A stretch of 19,421 nucleotides of DNA from an uncultured Microbacteriaceae bacterium (GTDB lineage: Bacteria > Actinomycetota > Actinomycetes > Actinomycetales > Microbacteriaceae), in the NCBI GenBank assembly GCA_946481135.1, contig CAMLMQ010000034.1, forward strand, positions 1 through 19,421. The letters run 5' to 3'. The notes beneath the pieces are model-generated. The model was not told the DNA's origin, made no database searches, and saw nothing but the letters and a program-made list of their open reading frames with translations. Positions 7,649-14,342 of this stretch are shown piece after piece. Both the position numbers and the translations under genes were made by a program. Numbering within the stretch: the stretch's first letter is position 1; each line of letters starts with the position of its first letter.

Positions 7649-8614
7649 GTGCCCCGCCTCGTCGTGCTCCCCGCTCTCGCGGTGCTCGCCGCGCTCGCGC
7701 TCGGCGGCTGCGCGGCGACCCCGCCGACGCTCAGCCCGGTCCCGACCACGACGCCCGACGCGGCCTGCGCCGCCCCGGGGAACGCGTCGGCCGCGGTGGC
7801 GGTCAGCGGGTCTCTCGGCGCCTCGCCGGTGGTCCGCGCCGACGGGCCGTTCGACGTCGCCCGGGTGGAGCGCACGGTGCTGCTCGAGGGGGAGGGCGAA
7901 CCGGCCGTCGAGGGCGACCTCGTCGAGGCGACCCTCACGATGGTCAACGCGACGACCGGTGAGCAGGCGCCGGGTACGGCATCCGCGCGCGTGCTGCTGC
8001 GCGAGGGTCAGGCGCTTCCGGGTCTCATCGCGGCGATCGTCTGCACGCCCGCGGACAGCCGGGTCGTCGCCGTGGTCCCGGCGGAGGAGGCCTACGGCAC
8101 GGCCGGCCAGCCGGAGCTCGCGATCGGCCCGGGGGACGACGTCGTCTTCGTGATCGACGTGCTCGCGATCGTGCCGTTGCAGGCGTCGGGCACCGAGACG
8201 CCCCTGCCGGACGACTTCCCGGCCCTGACGCTGCGCTTCGACGCCGACGGTCGGCCCGACGTCGGCATCCCCGAGGGTGACCCGCCCGCGGAGCTGCGCT
8301 CGGCGACGCTTCTCGAGGGCGCCGGGCCGCCCCTGACCCCCGGGGACGAGTTCCTCGTGCAGTTCCAGGCCGTCAACTGGCGCACCGGTGCGGTCTTCGA
8401 CGAGACCTGGGGGGATGCGCCCCGCTCCCTGCTTTCGGTGCTGCCGGGGGTGGATGCCGCGCTCCTCGGCCGCCCGGTCGGCTCGCGGGTCGTCGTGGTC
8501 GTGCCGCCGGCCGACGGATTCGGCTCGGCGGGCTCTCCCAGTTCCGGGGTGACGGCGACGGATACGGTGGTCTACGTGGTCGACATCCTCGCCACGACGC
8601 CCGCGCCGGAGTGA
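7649..8614 (+). CDS. Lipoprotein with two degenerate FKBP-type domains
   Basis: This 321-residue exported lipoprotein has hydrophobic signal LAVLAALALGGC and the lipidated cysteine at 21. A Thr/Pro linker follows. Two FKBP-like domains can be traced by the repeated pattern of a D-G-type loop, then GSRVV-VVP and a closing VVYVVDIL-type strand: about residues 70-175 and 215-321. The catalytic pocket looks degraded. In the second domain the FKBP12 Tyr26 position is Phe, the VI-x-x-W stretch reads LPGVDAAL, and Tyr82 is Phe. A chaperone or scaffold role may have replaced prolyl isomerase activity. The GTG start at 7649 follows GAGGATGGGA as a weak ribosome site. The next gene is a paralogue 23 bp downstream, or overlapping if its earlier start is used. 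Confidence 0.82.
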   Translation: MPRLVVLPALAVLAALALGGCAATPPTLSPVPTTTPDAACAAPGNASAAVAVSGSLGASPVVRADGPFDVARVERTVLLEGEGEPAVEGDLVEATLTMVNATTGEQAPGTASARVLLREGQALPGLIAAIVCTPADSRVVAVVPAEEAYGTAGQPELAIGPGDDVVFVIDVLAIVPLQASGTETPLPDDFPALTLRFDADGRPDVGIPEGDPPAELRSATLLEGAGPPLTPGDEFLVQFQAVNWRTGAVFDETWGDAPRSLLSVLPGVDAALLGRPVGSRVVVVVPPADGFGSAGSPSSGVTATDTVVYVVDILATTPAPE

Positions 8615-8637
8615 CCCGGCGATCGACAAGGAAAACC

Positions 8638-9585
8638 GTGCGCCGCATCCGTCTCGTCCTCCCGCTCGCCCTCGCCTCGGCGCTCGTCCTCGCCGGCTGC
8701 GCCGGGGAGCCGGAGCCGACCCCCACGTCCGACGCCGACACGCCCGCGACGCCGACCGACGTCTGTGAGGCCCCCTCGGGCGACGCCGTCGAGGCCGTGC
8801 GTGTCACCGGCGACGTCGGCAGTGCCCCGACCGTCGAGTTCACCGCACCTCTCGCGGTCGACGAGACCGAGCGCGTCGTCGTGACGCAGGGCGAGGAGGT
8901 CGCGGCCGGCACGCTCATCACCGCCGCCTATGCGCTCTACAACGGCACGACCGGCGAGGAGCTGGAGACGTTCGGCTGGGCCGACGACCAGGAGCCGACC
9001 CCCTTCCGCGGCGACTACGACAACATCGGCCCCGGCTTCGCGAAGACGCTCGGATGCCTCGGCCCCGGCAGCCGCGTCGTCGGCGTGATCCCGGGCGACG
9101 AGGGCTTCGGCGCGTCGGGGGAGAGCGTCGGACTCGCCGCCGACGACGCGCTCGTCTTCGTCGTCGATATCCTCGGCGACACCGTGTGGCGCGACGGCCT
9201 GCCCGAGATCGGCGGCACGCCCGAGCAGCCGACTGTCACGCTCCCCGCGACGGCGCCGCTGACCGACCTGCGCATCGCCGTGCTGGAGGAGGGCGACGGC
9301 GCCGTCGTCGGACCCTCCGACGCGGTCACCGTGAACTACCTCGGCACCGCGTGGGAGACCGGTGAGGTCTTCGACAGCAGCTTCGAGCGCGGCAGCCCCG
9401 CGACGTTCCAGGTGCAGGGGGTCGTCGTGGGCTTCAAGGAGGCCCTCATCGGCCAGAAGGTCGGCTCGCGGGTGATCGTCACGATGCCGCCCGCGTTCGG
9501 CTACGGCGGTCAGGCCGGCCACCCGCTCGAGACCTCGACCCTCGTCTTCCTCGTCGACATCGTCGACGTGCAGCCGGCGGGCTGA
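8638..9585 (+). CDS. FKBP-type peptidyl-prolyl isomerase lipoprotein
   Basis: This 315-residue lipoprotein is predicted to catalyse prolyl cis-trans isomerisation on the outer face of the membrane. The signal [21 protein letters not shown] places lipid on Cys21, followed by an acidic Pro/Thr linker. A divergent first FKBP-like domain spans about 70-185. The second, about 230-312, keeps the pocket: VNYLG (Tyr26 equivalent), [10 protein letters not shown] (Phe36/Asp37), VVVGFKEAL (Val55-Ile56 with Phe for Trp59), FGYGG (Tyr82) and LVFLVDI (Phe99). GTG 8638 was chosen because AAGGAA precedes it at 8628-8633 and it gives a compact signal peptide. The GTG at 8611 overlaps the previous stop and would add nine residues. 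The gene ends one base before the dxr start, so the three genes are probably one operon. Confidence 0.88.
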   Translation: MRRIRLVLPLALASALVLAGCAGEPEPTPTSDADTPATPTDVCEAPSGDAVEAVRVTGDVGSAPTVEFTAPLAVDETERVVVTQGEEVAAGTLITAAYALYNGTTGEELETFGWADDQEPTPFRGDYDNIGPGFAKTLGCLGPGSRVVGVIPGDEGFGASGESVGLAADDALVFVVDILGDTVWRDGLPEIGGTPEQPTVTLPATAPLTDLRIAVLEEGDGAVVGPSDAVTVNYLGTAWETGEVFDSSFERGSPATFQVQGVVVGFKEALIGQKVGSRVIVTMPPAFGYGGQAGHPLETSTLVFLVDIVDVQPAG

Positions 9586-9586
9586 C

Positions 9587-10672
9587 GTGACCGCTCCCCG
9601 GCGCGTGATCGTGCTCGGCTCGACCGGGTCGATCGGCACGCAGGCGCTGGAGGTGATCGCCGCCAACCCGCACCGGTTCGAGCTCGTCGGGCTCGCGGCG
9701 GGCTCGGATCGGGCGGGTCTGGAGGCGCAGGGCGCGGCGACCGGGGTGACCCGTCTCGCGCTCGGTGCCGACGAGGCGGTGCAGCTCGTGCGCGACACCG
9801 CGGCGGATGTCGTGCTCAACGGCATCACCGGATCGGTCGGGCTTCGCCCGACGCTCGCGGCGCTCGAGGCCGGAGCCACGCTCGCGCTCGCGAACAAGGA
9901 GAGTCTCATCGTGGGCGGCGACCTCGTGCGCGCCGCCGCGACGCCCGGACAGATCGTGCCCGTCGACTCCGAGCACTCGGCGATCGCGCAGGCGCTGCGC
10001 GGCGGCACCGCCGCCGAGGTGCGCCGCCTCGTGCTCACCGCCTCGGGCGGCCCGTTCCGGGGGCGCACCCGGGCGGAACTCGCCGACGTGACGCCGGCGG
10101 ACGCACTCGCGCATCCGACCTGGGATATGGGCCTCGTCGTCACCACGAACTCCTCGACGCTCGTCAACAAGGGCCTGGAGGTCATCGAGGCCCACCTGCT
10201 CTTCGACGTGCCCTACGAGCGCATCGACGTCGTCGTGCATCCGCAGTCGATCGTGCACTCGATGGTCGAGTTCACCGACGGCTCGACGCTCGCCCAGGCG
10301 TCGCCGCCCGACATGCGCCTGCCGATCGCCCTCGGGCTCGGCTGGCCCGACCGCGTGCCCGGGGTCGGGGCGCCGCTGGACTGGACGCGCGCGCAGTCGT
10401 GGGCCTTCGAACCTCTCGACGACTCCGCCTTCCCCGCCGTGTCGCTCGCCAAGCGCGTGGGGACGGCCGGGGCGACCTACCCGGCCGTGTTCAACGCCGC
10501 GAACGAGCAGGCCGTCGCCGCCTTCCACGCGGGCCGGATCGGCTATCTCGCGATCGTCGACACCGTCGAGCGTGTCGTCGACGCCCACGAGCCCGGTGAG
10601 CTCACCCTCGACGGCGTGCTGGAGGCCGAGGCCTGGGCGCGCCGCACGGCGGACGCCCTCCTGGCGGGATGA
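9587..10672 (+). CDS. dxr: 1-deoxy-D-xylulose 5-phosphate reductoisomerase
   Basis: Dxr (IspC) converts 1-deoxy-D-xylulose 5-phosphate to 2-C-methyl-D-erythritol 4-phosphate with NADPH, the second step of MEP isoprenoid synthesis in the cytoplasm. The 361 residues are within the bacterial range, if somewhat short. The NADPH loop [13 protein letters not shown] starts at residue 11 and [11 protein letters not shown] at 101. The metal-binding VDSEHSAI holds Asp127 and Glu129. Also present are TASGGPFRG at about 151, [26 protein letters not shown], and [14 protein letters not shown] with the flexible-loop region that follows. The GTG start lies one base after the FKBP stop, indicating co-transcription. 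Downstream the kinase converges after 19 bp. In M. tuberculosis, dxr is followed by rip1 and ispG; here a kinase separates dxr from rip. Confidence 0.96.
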   Translation: MTAPRRVIVLGSTGSIGTQALEVIAANPHRFELVGLAAGSDRAGLEAQGAATGVTRLALGADEAVQLVRDTAADVVLNGITGSVGLRPTLAALEAGATLALANKESLIVGGDLVRAAATPGQIVPVDSEHSAIAQALRGGTAAEVRRLVLTASGGPFRGRTRAELADVTPADALAHPTWDMGLVVTTNSSTLVNKGLEVIEAHLLFDVPYERIDVVVHPQSIVHSMVEFTDGSTLAQASPPDMRLPIALGLGWPDRVPGVGAPLDWTRAQSWAFEPLDDSAFPAVSLAKRVGTAGATYPAVFNAANEQAVAAFHAGRIGYLAIVDTVERVVDAHEPGELTLDGVLEAEAWARRTADALLAG

Positions 10673-10691
10673 CGTCGCGGCGTTCGCCGGA

Positions 10692-11849
10692 TCAGTCGTC
10701 CGGCTTGTTCGGCTTCCCCGGCCCACCGGCGTGGTCGGGCTTGCCCCCGGGGTCTGAGGCGGGCGGCTCGTCGTCGGTCGTGGTGTCGTCGACCGTGTCG
10801 ACGGGTGCGTCGGCCTCTCGCCTCTTCTCGGGCGCCGCGGCCGCCGCCGTCTCCGATGCGACGTCGCCGGTTCCCCCGACCGTGGGCGTCGACGGGAGGC
10901 CGGTGGCGACGAGCCCGCCGACGAGCACCGCGACCGCGGCGACACCCGCGGCGGCGATGGCCGCCTGCCGGGAGGGACGCCGGGTCGGTGCGGGGGAGCG
11001 CACCGGCAGGACGCGGGTCGTACCGGCGCGGGGCAGCACGCGGGTCGCCTCGAGCGGCTCGGGGTCGGCGAGCCGGTCCGCCACCTCGCGAGCGCTCGCT
11101 CGGTCCGTGGGCTCCCGCGCGGTCATCCGGGCCAGCAGGCCCGCGTCGGCCGCGAGAGCCGGGTCGTCGAGGATGGGCGGCGCGAGCAGCCGGGCCGCGA
11201 CCGATTCGGCGCTCGACCCGGGGAAGGCCGGGCGGCCGACGAGGCACTCGAAGAACACGAGTCCGAGCGAGTAGACGTCGGATGCCGGGCCGACGTCGTG
11301 TCCGAGCGCCTGCTCGGGGCTGAGGTAGGCGGCGGAACCGAGCACCGTACCGGCCGTCGTGCGGCGGGGAGCGCCCAGCGAATGGGCGATTCCGAAGTCG
11401 AGCAGTCGAGCCGCGGTGGTCTCCTCGGCGGGCAGCAGGATGTTGGCCGGCTTCACATCGCGGTGCACGATGCCCTCGCGATGCGCACGGGCGAGTCCGG
11501 ATGCCGCGGCGGCGACGACGCGCAGGGCGCGGTCGCGGGGGAGCGGGCCCTGCGCGAGTTCCTCGGCGAGGGTCGATCCGGGCACGTACTCGAGCACGAG
11601 GTAGGGCGGGTCGTGGGCGAGGCGGGCGTCGTGGATCGGCACGATCGCGGGATGCCGCAGCGCGGCGAGAGCACGCGCCTCCTGCTGCCGACGGTCCGCG
11701 TCGCTCAGCTCGGTGGCGTCGCCGAAGACCTTGACCGCCACCGCACGGTCCAGCTCCCGATCGCGCGCGAGGAACACCCGGGCGGTCGAGCCCGCACCGA
11801 GCCGTTCGCCGATCTCGTAGCGTCCGTCGAGGAGTTCGCCGACATCCAT
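10692..11849 (-). CDS. Membrane Ser/Thr protein kinase (Hanks-type, PknB-like catalytic domain, no PASTA)
   Basis: This 385-residue signalling kinase is anchored in the membrane. The catalytic domain, residues 11-262, is complete: Gly loop LGAGSTARVF, Lys40 in VAVKVF, Glu57 on helix C, HRDVKPANI with Asp131, LLDFGIAH with Asp151, and YLSPEQ. The activation segment has Thr164, Thr165 and Thr168 before GSAAYLSPEQ, matching autophosphorylation positions in mycobacterial PknB-type kinases. A juxtamembrane Pro/Arg/Thr region follows. One membrane helix spans about 296-318, then about 67 low-complexity outer residues rich in Ala, Asp, Pro and Gly ending GGPGKPNKPDD. No PASTA or sensor fold is seen. 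ATG 11849 was chosen because MDVGELLDGRYEIGERLG is the normal kinase start; the longer open frame above it runs antisense through rip. It is convergent with dxr and divergent from rip. Confidence 0.93.
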   Translation of the reverse strand: MDVGELLDGRYEIGERLGAGSTARVFLARDRELDRAVAVKVFGDATELSDADRRQQEARALAALRHPAIVPIHDARLAHDPPYLVLEYVPGSTLAEELAQGPLPRDRALRVVAAAASGLARAHREGIVHRDVKPANILLPAEETTAARLLDFGIAHSLGAPRRTTAGTVLGSAAYLSPEQALGHDVGPASDVYSLGLVFFECLVGRPAFPGSSAESVAARLLAPPILDDPALAADAGLLARMTAREPTDRASAREVADRLADPEPLEATRVLPRAGTTRVLPVRSPAPTRRPSRQAAIAAAGVAAVAVLVGGLVATGLPSTPTVGGTGDVASETAAAAAPEKRREADAPVDTVDDTTTDDEPPASDPGGKPDHAGGPGKPNKPDD

Positions 11850-11863
11850 TGCCCCATGTTCAC

Positions 11864-11876
11864 CCGGACGGTCCGG
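11864..11876. repeat. Inverted repeat in the kinase/rip divergent region
   Basis: CCGGACGGTCCGG is a perfect palindrome with six-base arms around one central G, 14 bp before the kinase start codon. It could be an operator for the kinase gene. A chance GC palindrome is also plausible in DNA of this composition. Confidence 0.3.
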
Positions 11877-11971
11877 TCGAGCGGGGGTCTTGCGCTCGGC
11901 CGTCGAAGCCCTCTCGAGCCACTCAGCGTCCTCACAGCACGGCCCTCGGCGTTCCCGATGCCGGGTTGTCG

Positions 11972-11977
11972 TACTCT
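11972..11977 (+). promoter_or_regulatory. Candidate -10 box for leaderless rip mRNA
   Basis: TACTCT fits TAnnnT and is followed by seven bases and then the GTG start at 11985, with no ribosome site between. This spacing supports GTG 11985 as the start of the protease gene. No good -35 hexamer was found. Confidence 0.5.
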
Positions 11978-11984
11978 GACCTGC

Positions 11985-13319
11985 GTGGAGACGGTGCTGC
12001 TGTACATCCTCGGCGTCGTCATCGTCGTCCTCGGGCTGGTCGTCTCGATCGGCCTGCACGAGGTCGGCCACCTCGTTCCCGCGAAGCTCTTCGGCGTGCG
12101 CGTCGGGCAGTACATGATCGGCTTCGGACGCACGGTGTTCTCGAAGCGCGTCGGCGAGACCGAGTACGGGCTCAAGCTCATCCCGCTCGGCGGCTACATC
12201 TCGATGGCCGGGATGTTCCCGCCCGCGCGCACGGGCGGCACACCGCGCACGGCGTCGACCGGGTTCTTCGACACGCTCGTGCAGGATGCCCGCACCGCGG
12301 CCCACGAGGGCATTCCGGCGGGGCAGGAGGATCGGGTCTTCTACAAGCTGCCGGTGCTCAAGCGCATCGTCATCATGCTCGGCGGGCCGCTCATGAACCT
12401 CGTGCTCGCCTTCGTGTTCTTCGCGATCGTGCTCGTCGGCTTCGGCATCCCGCAGTCGACGACGACGATCGGCACCGTTTACGAGTGCGTCGTGCCCGCG
12501 GGCAGCACGCAGACCGAATGCGGCGACGACGACCCGGTGGCTCCCGCGGCCGAGGCGGGGCTGCTGCCGGGCGACCGCATCGTCGCGATCGACGGCCGGC
12601 CGGTCGACGACTACCAGTCGATCTCGGCGGTCATCACCGCCGCGGCGGGTGACGACCTGCGTGTCGAGGTGCTGCGCGACGGCGAGTCGACGACCCTCAC
12701 CGTGACGCCGCTCCTCACCGAACGGCCCGTGCTCGACGACGACCTCGAGCCCGTGATCGGCGACGACGGCGAGCCGCTCACGCGCGAGGTCGGCTTCATC
12801 GGCATCGGGTACGCCGTGCAGAACGTGCCGCAGCCGATCACGGCGGTACCGGGCTACGTGCTCGACAGCGCCCAGCGGATCGGGTGGGCGATCGTGACCT
12901 TGCCCGCGCGCGTCTACGACCTCGGCGTCTCGACCTTCGGCGGCGCCGAGCGCGACCCGGACGGGATCATCGGCGTCGTCGGCATCGGGCGGCTCGCCGG
13001 GGAGATCACGAGTCTCGACACGCTGCCCGTCGCCGACCGCGCGGCGAGCCTCCTCGGGCTGCTCGGCGGCCTCAACCTCGCGCTCTTCCTGTTCAACCTC
13101 GTGCCCCTCCTGCCGCTCGACGGCGGACACATCGCGGGAGCGCTCTGGGAAGGGCTGCGCCGGGGGGTCGCGCGGCTGTTCAAGCGCCCCGACCCGGGCC
13201 CCGTGGATGTCGCGCGCCTCATCCCCGTGACGATGGCGGTCTCGGGGGCGCTCGCGCTGCTGACCGTGTTCGTCATCTTCTCCGACATCGTCAACCCGAT
13301 CAGCCTGCTCACGCCGTAG
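11985..13319 (+). CDS. Site-2 protease, M50 family intramembrane zinc metalloprotease (Rip1/RseP-like)
   Basis: This 444-residue polytopic protease cuts substrates such as anti-sigma factors within the membrane. The first helix carries SIGLHEVGH, with zinc ligands His25 and His29 and catalytic Glu26. The third ligand is Asp379 in NLVPLLPLDGGH near the C-terminus. GGPLMN at 133-138 is a conserved family motif. A PDZ domain spans about 158-245, with AGLLPGDRIVAIDG at its core. Cys168 and Cys179 flank its start and may form a disulfide outside the membrane. An acidic insert, about 249-266, follows the PDZ. The GTG at 11985 was chosen over in-frame codons much further upstream because homology starts there and a TACTCT box fits a leaderless mRNA. 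It overlaps the LysR gene by 11 bases at the convergent end. ispG, the usual next gene in mycobacteria, is absent. Confidence 0.93.
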   Translation: METVLLYILGVVIVVLGLVVSIGLHEVGHLVPAKLFGVRVGQYMIGFGRTVFSKRVGETEYGLKLIPLGGYISMAGMFPPARTGGTPRTASTGFFDTLVQDARTAAHEGIPAGQEDRVFYKLPVLKRIVIMLGGPLMNLVLAFVFFAIVLVGFGIPQSTTTIGTVYECVVPAGSTQTECGDDDPVAPAAEAGLLPGDRIVAIDGRPVDDYQSISAVITAAAGDDLRVEVLRDGESTTLTVTPLLTERPVLDDDLEPVIGDDGEPLTREVGFIGIGYAVQNVPQPITAVPGYVLDSAQRIGWAIVTLPARVYDLGVSTFGGAERDPDGIIGVVGIGRLAGEITSLDTLPVADRAASLLGLLGGLNLALFLFNLVPLLPLDGGHIAGALWEGLRRGVARLFKRPDPGPVDVARLIPVTMAVSGALALLTVFVIFSDIVNPISLLTP

Positions 13320-14226
13320 CGGTCTCGCCGAGCAGCTGCGGGCGCACCTCCTCGAGCCGTTCCCGCAGCGCTTCCAGATAGGCCGAGACGACCGGCAGCC
13401 GGAACACCTCGAGCGGGGCGACGAGCCAATAGGGCAGGCGCGGGTGCACCTCGTCGCGCAGCACGCGTACGAGGTCGTGCTCGCGGTCGGCCAGGAAGGC
13501 GGGGAGCAGCCCGAGCCCCGCCCCTGCGCGGGTCGCCTCGACGTGCACGAAGACGTTCGTGCTCGTGACGGCGTCGAGCATCTCCGGCAGACGGTGCCGC
13601 GCGCTGTCGAGCACGTCGACCTGCAGCATCGACTCGATGAAGTACACGAGCGGACGGCCCGCGAGATCCTCGATCCGGGCGGGTTCGCCGTGCTCGGCGA
13701 GCAGCCCGCGGCTCGCGTACATCCCGAGTTCGTAGTCGGCGAGGTGGACGGCCCGGGCTCGGCGCACCTCCGGGCGGCCGACGACGACCTCCAGGTCGAC
13801 GCCCGAGCGGTGCACGGCGGCCTGGCGCGTCTGCGCGACCACCTGCAGCGACACGCCGGGATGCCGCCGCCGCAGGGCCGCCATCGCGGGAGCGGCGACG
13901 AACGCGCTGAAGCCGTCGGTCGCCGAGAGCCGGATCGAGCCGCTGAGTTCGCTCGATCCGGCGTCGAGGGCGCTCATCGCCGCTTCGACGCCCTCCCCGG
14001 CGGCGGCCGCGCGTTCGCCGAGCGGCGTGAGCCGCCACCCGTCCGACCCGCGCACGAGCACCCGTCCACCGAGCGCGCCTTCGAGGGCTTCGATGCGTCG
14101 CGCGATCGTCGTGTGGGTCACGCCGAGTTGTCGCCCGGCGGTGGCGAATCGCCCCGTGCGGGCGACCGCGAGCAGCACGACGAGGTCGTCGGCGGCGAGC
14201 CCGGGCGTCGAGAAGCGCGCAGTCAT
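13309..14226 (-). CDS. LysR-type transcriptional regulator
   Basis: This 305-residue DNA-binding regulator most likely controls the divergent importer operon. The winged helix-turn-helix covers about residues 12-70: LVVLLAVARTGRFATAGRQL, then GVTHTTIARRIEALEGALG, and RVLVRGSDGWRLTPLG. A linker helix and a LysR substrate-binding fold follow, with SIRLSATDGFSAFVAAPAM opening the effector domain at about 95. Length is normal. ATG 14226 fits the family N-terminus. An in-frame ATG further upstream would add 13 residues and is less likely. A 16-bp palindrome ends one base before this ATG, where a ribosome site would normally be, so autoregulation and a leaderless mRNA are plausible. The effector is unknown; 3-hydroxybutyrate or a relative is a guess from the operon it faces. 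Confidence 0.9.
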   Translation of the reverse strand: MTARFSTPGLAADDLVVLLAVARTGRFATAGRQLGVTHTTIARRIEALEGALGGRVLVRGSDGWRLTPLGERAAAAGEGVEAAMSALDAGSSELSGSIRLSATDGFSAFVAAPAMAALRRRHPGVSLQVVAQTRQAAVHRSGVDLEVVVGRPEVRRARAVHLADYELGMYASRGLLAEHGEPARIEDLAGRPLVYFIESMLQVDVLDSARHRLPEMLDAVTSTNVFVHVEATRAGAGLGLLPAFLADREHDLVRVLRDEVHPRLPYWLVAPLEVFRLPVVSAYLEALRERLEEVRPQLLGETATA

Positions 14227-14227
14227 C

Positions 14228-14243
14228 TGTGCAGAATTGCACA
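14228..14243. promoter_or_regulatory. Likely LysR operator palindrome
   Basis: TGTGCAGAATTGCACA has perfect six-base arms around a four-base centre and lies between the divergent regulator and importer genes. It includes T and A at LysR-type spacing. A further half-like GTGCAA lies at 14281-14286, and the imperfect palindrome ATTGAATTCGCAAT lies at 14264-14277. The AT-rich palindrome stands out from the surrounding GC-rich sequence. Its position would cover the regulator's own start region and sit upstream of the importer promoter. Confidence 0.6.
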
Positions 14244-14276
14244 CTTCATGGCCTGGATCGACCATTGAATTCGCAA

Positions 14277-14282
14277 TAGCGT
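14277..14282 (+). promoter_or_regulatory. Candidate -10 box of the importer operon
   Basis: TAGCGT matches TAnnnT and would start transcription near 14289, giving a leader of about 54 bases before the first importer gene. The -35 region is poor (TGGATC near 14254), as is common at activator-dependent promoters. The palindrome at 14228-14243 would then be centred near -54. Confidence 0.35.
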
Positions 14283-14342
14283 GCAAGGGACCGCGCACCG
14301 CGGCCGCACCCACTCCTCCTATGGCAGCAGGAAGGCATCCTC

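Noticed and set aside
6414..8153. 579-codon plus-strand frame opposite gabT-2 and into the FKBP gene
   Set aside because: It is antisense to a complete aminotransferase and shows no family resemblance.
8611..8637. Earlier GTG start for the second FKBP lipoprotein, overlapping the previous stop
   Set aside because: GTG 8638 has an AAGGAA ribosome site and gives a compact signal peptide. The earlier start remains possible but is less well supported.
10673..10703. Small inverted repeats (GGCG/CGCC and CCGGA/TCCGG) between dxr and the kinase
   Set aside because: Stems of four or five pairs without a T tract are expected by chance in this GC-rich DNA, so they were not called a terminator.
11298..11984. 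Upstream extension of the rip frame over the kinase gene
   Set aside because: The extension is antisense to the kinase and unlike any protease N-terminus. The first membrane helix with HEVGH begins right after GTG 11985.
11850..13130. Extension of the kinase frame upstream to over 800 codons
   Set aside because: The extra part runs antisense through rip and has no recognisable domain. The kinase fold begins normally at ATG 11849.
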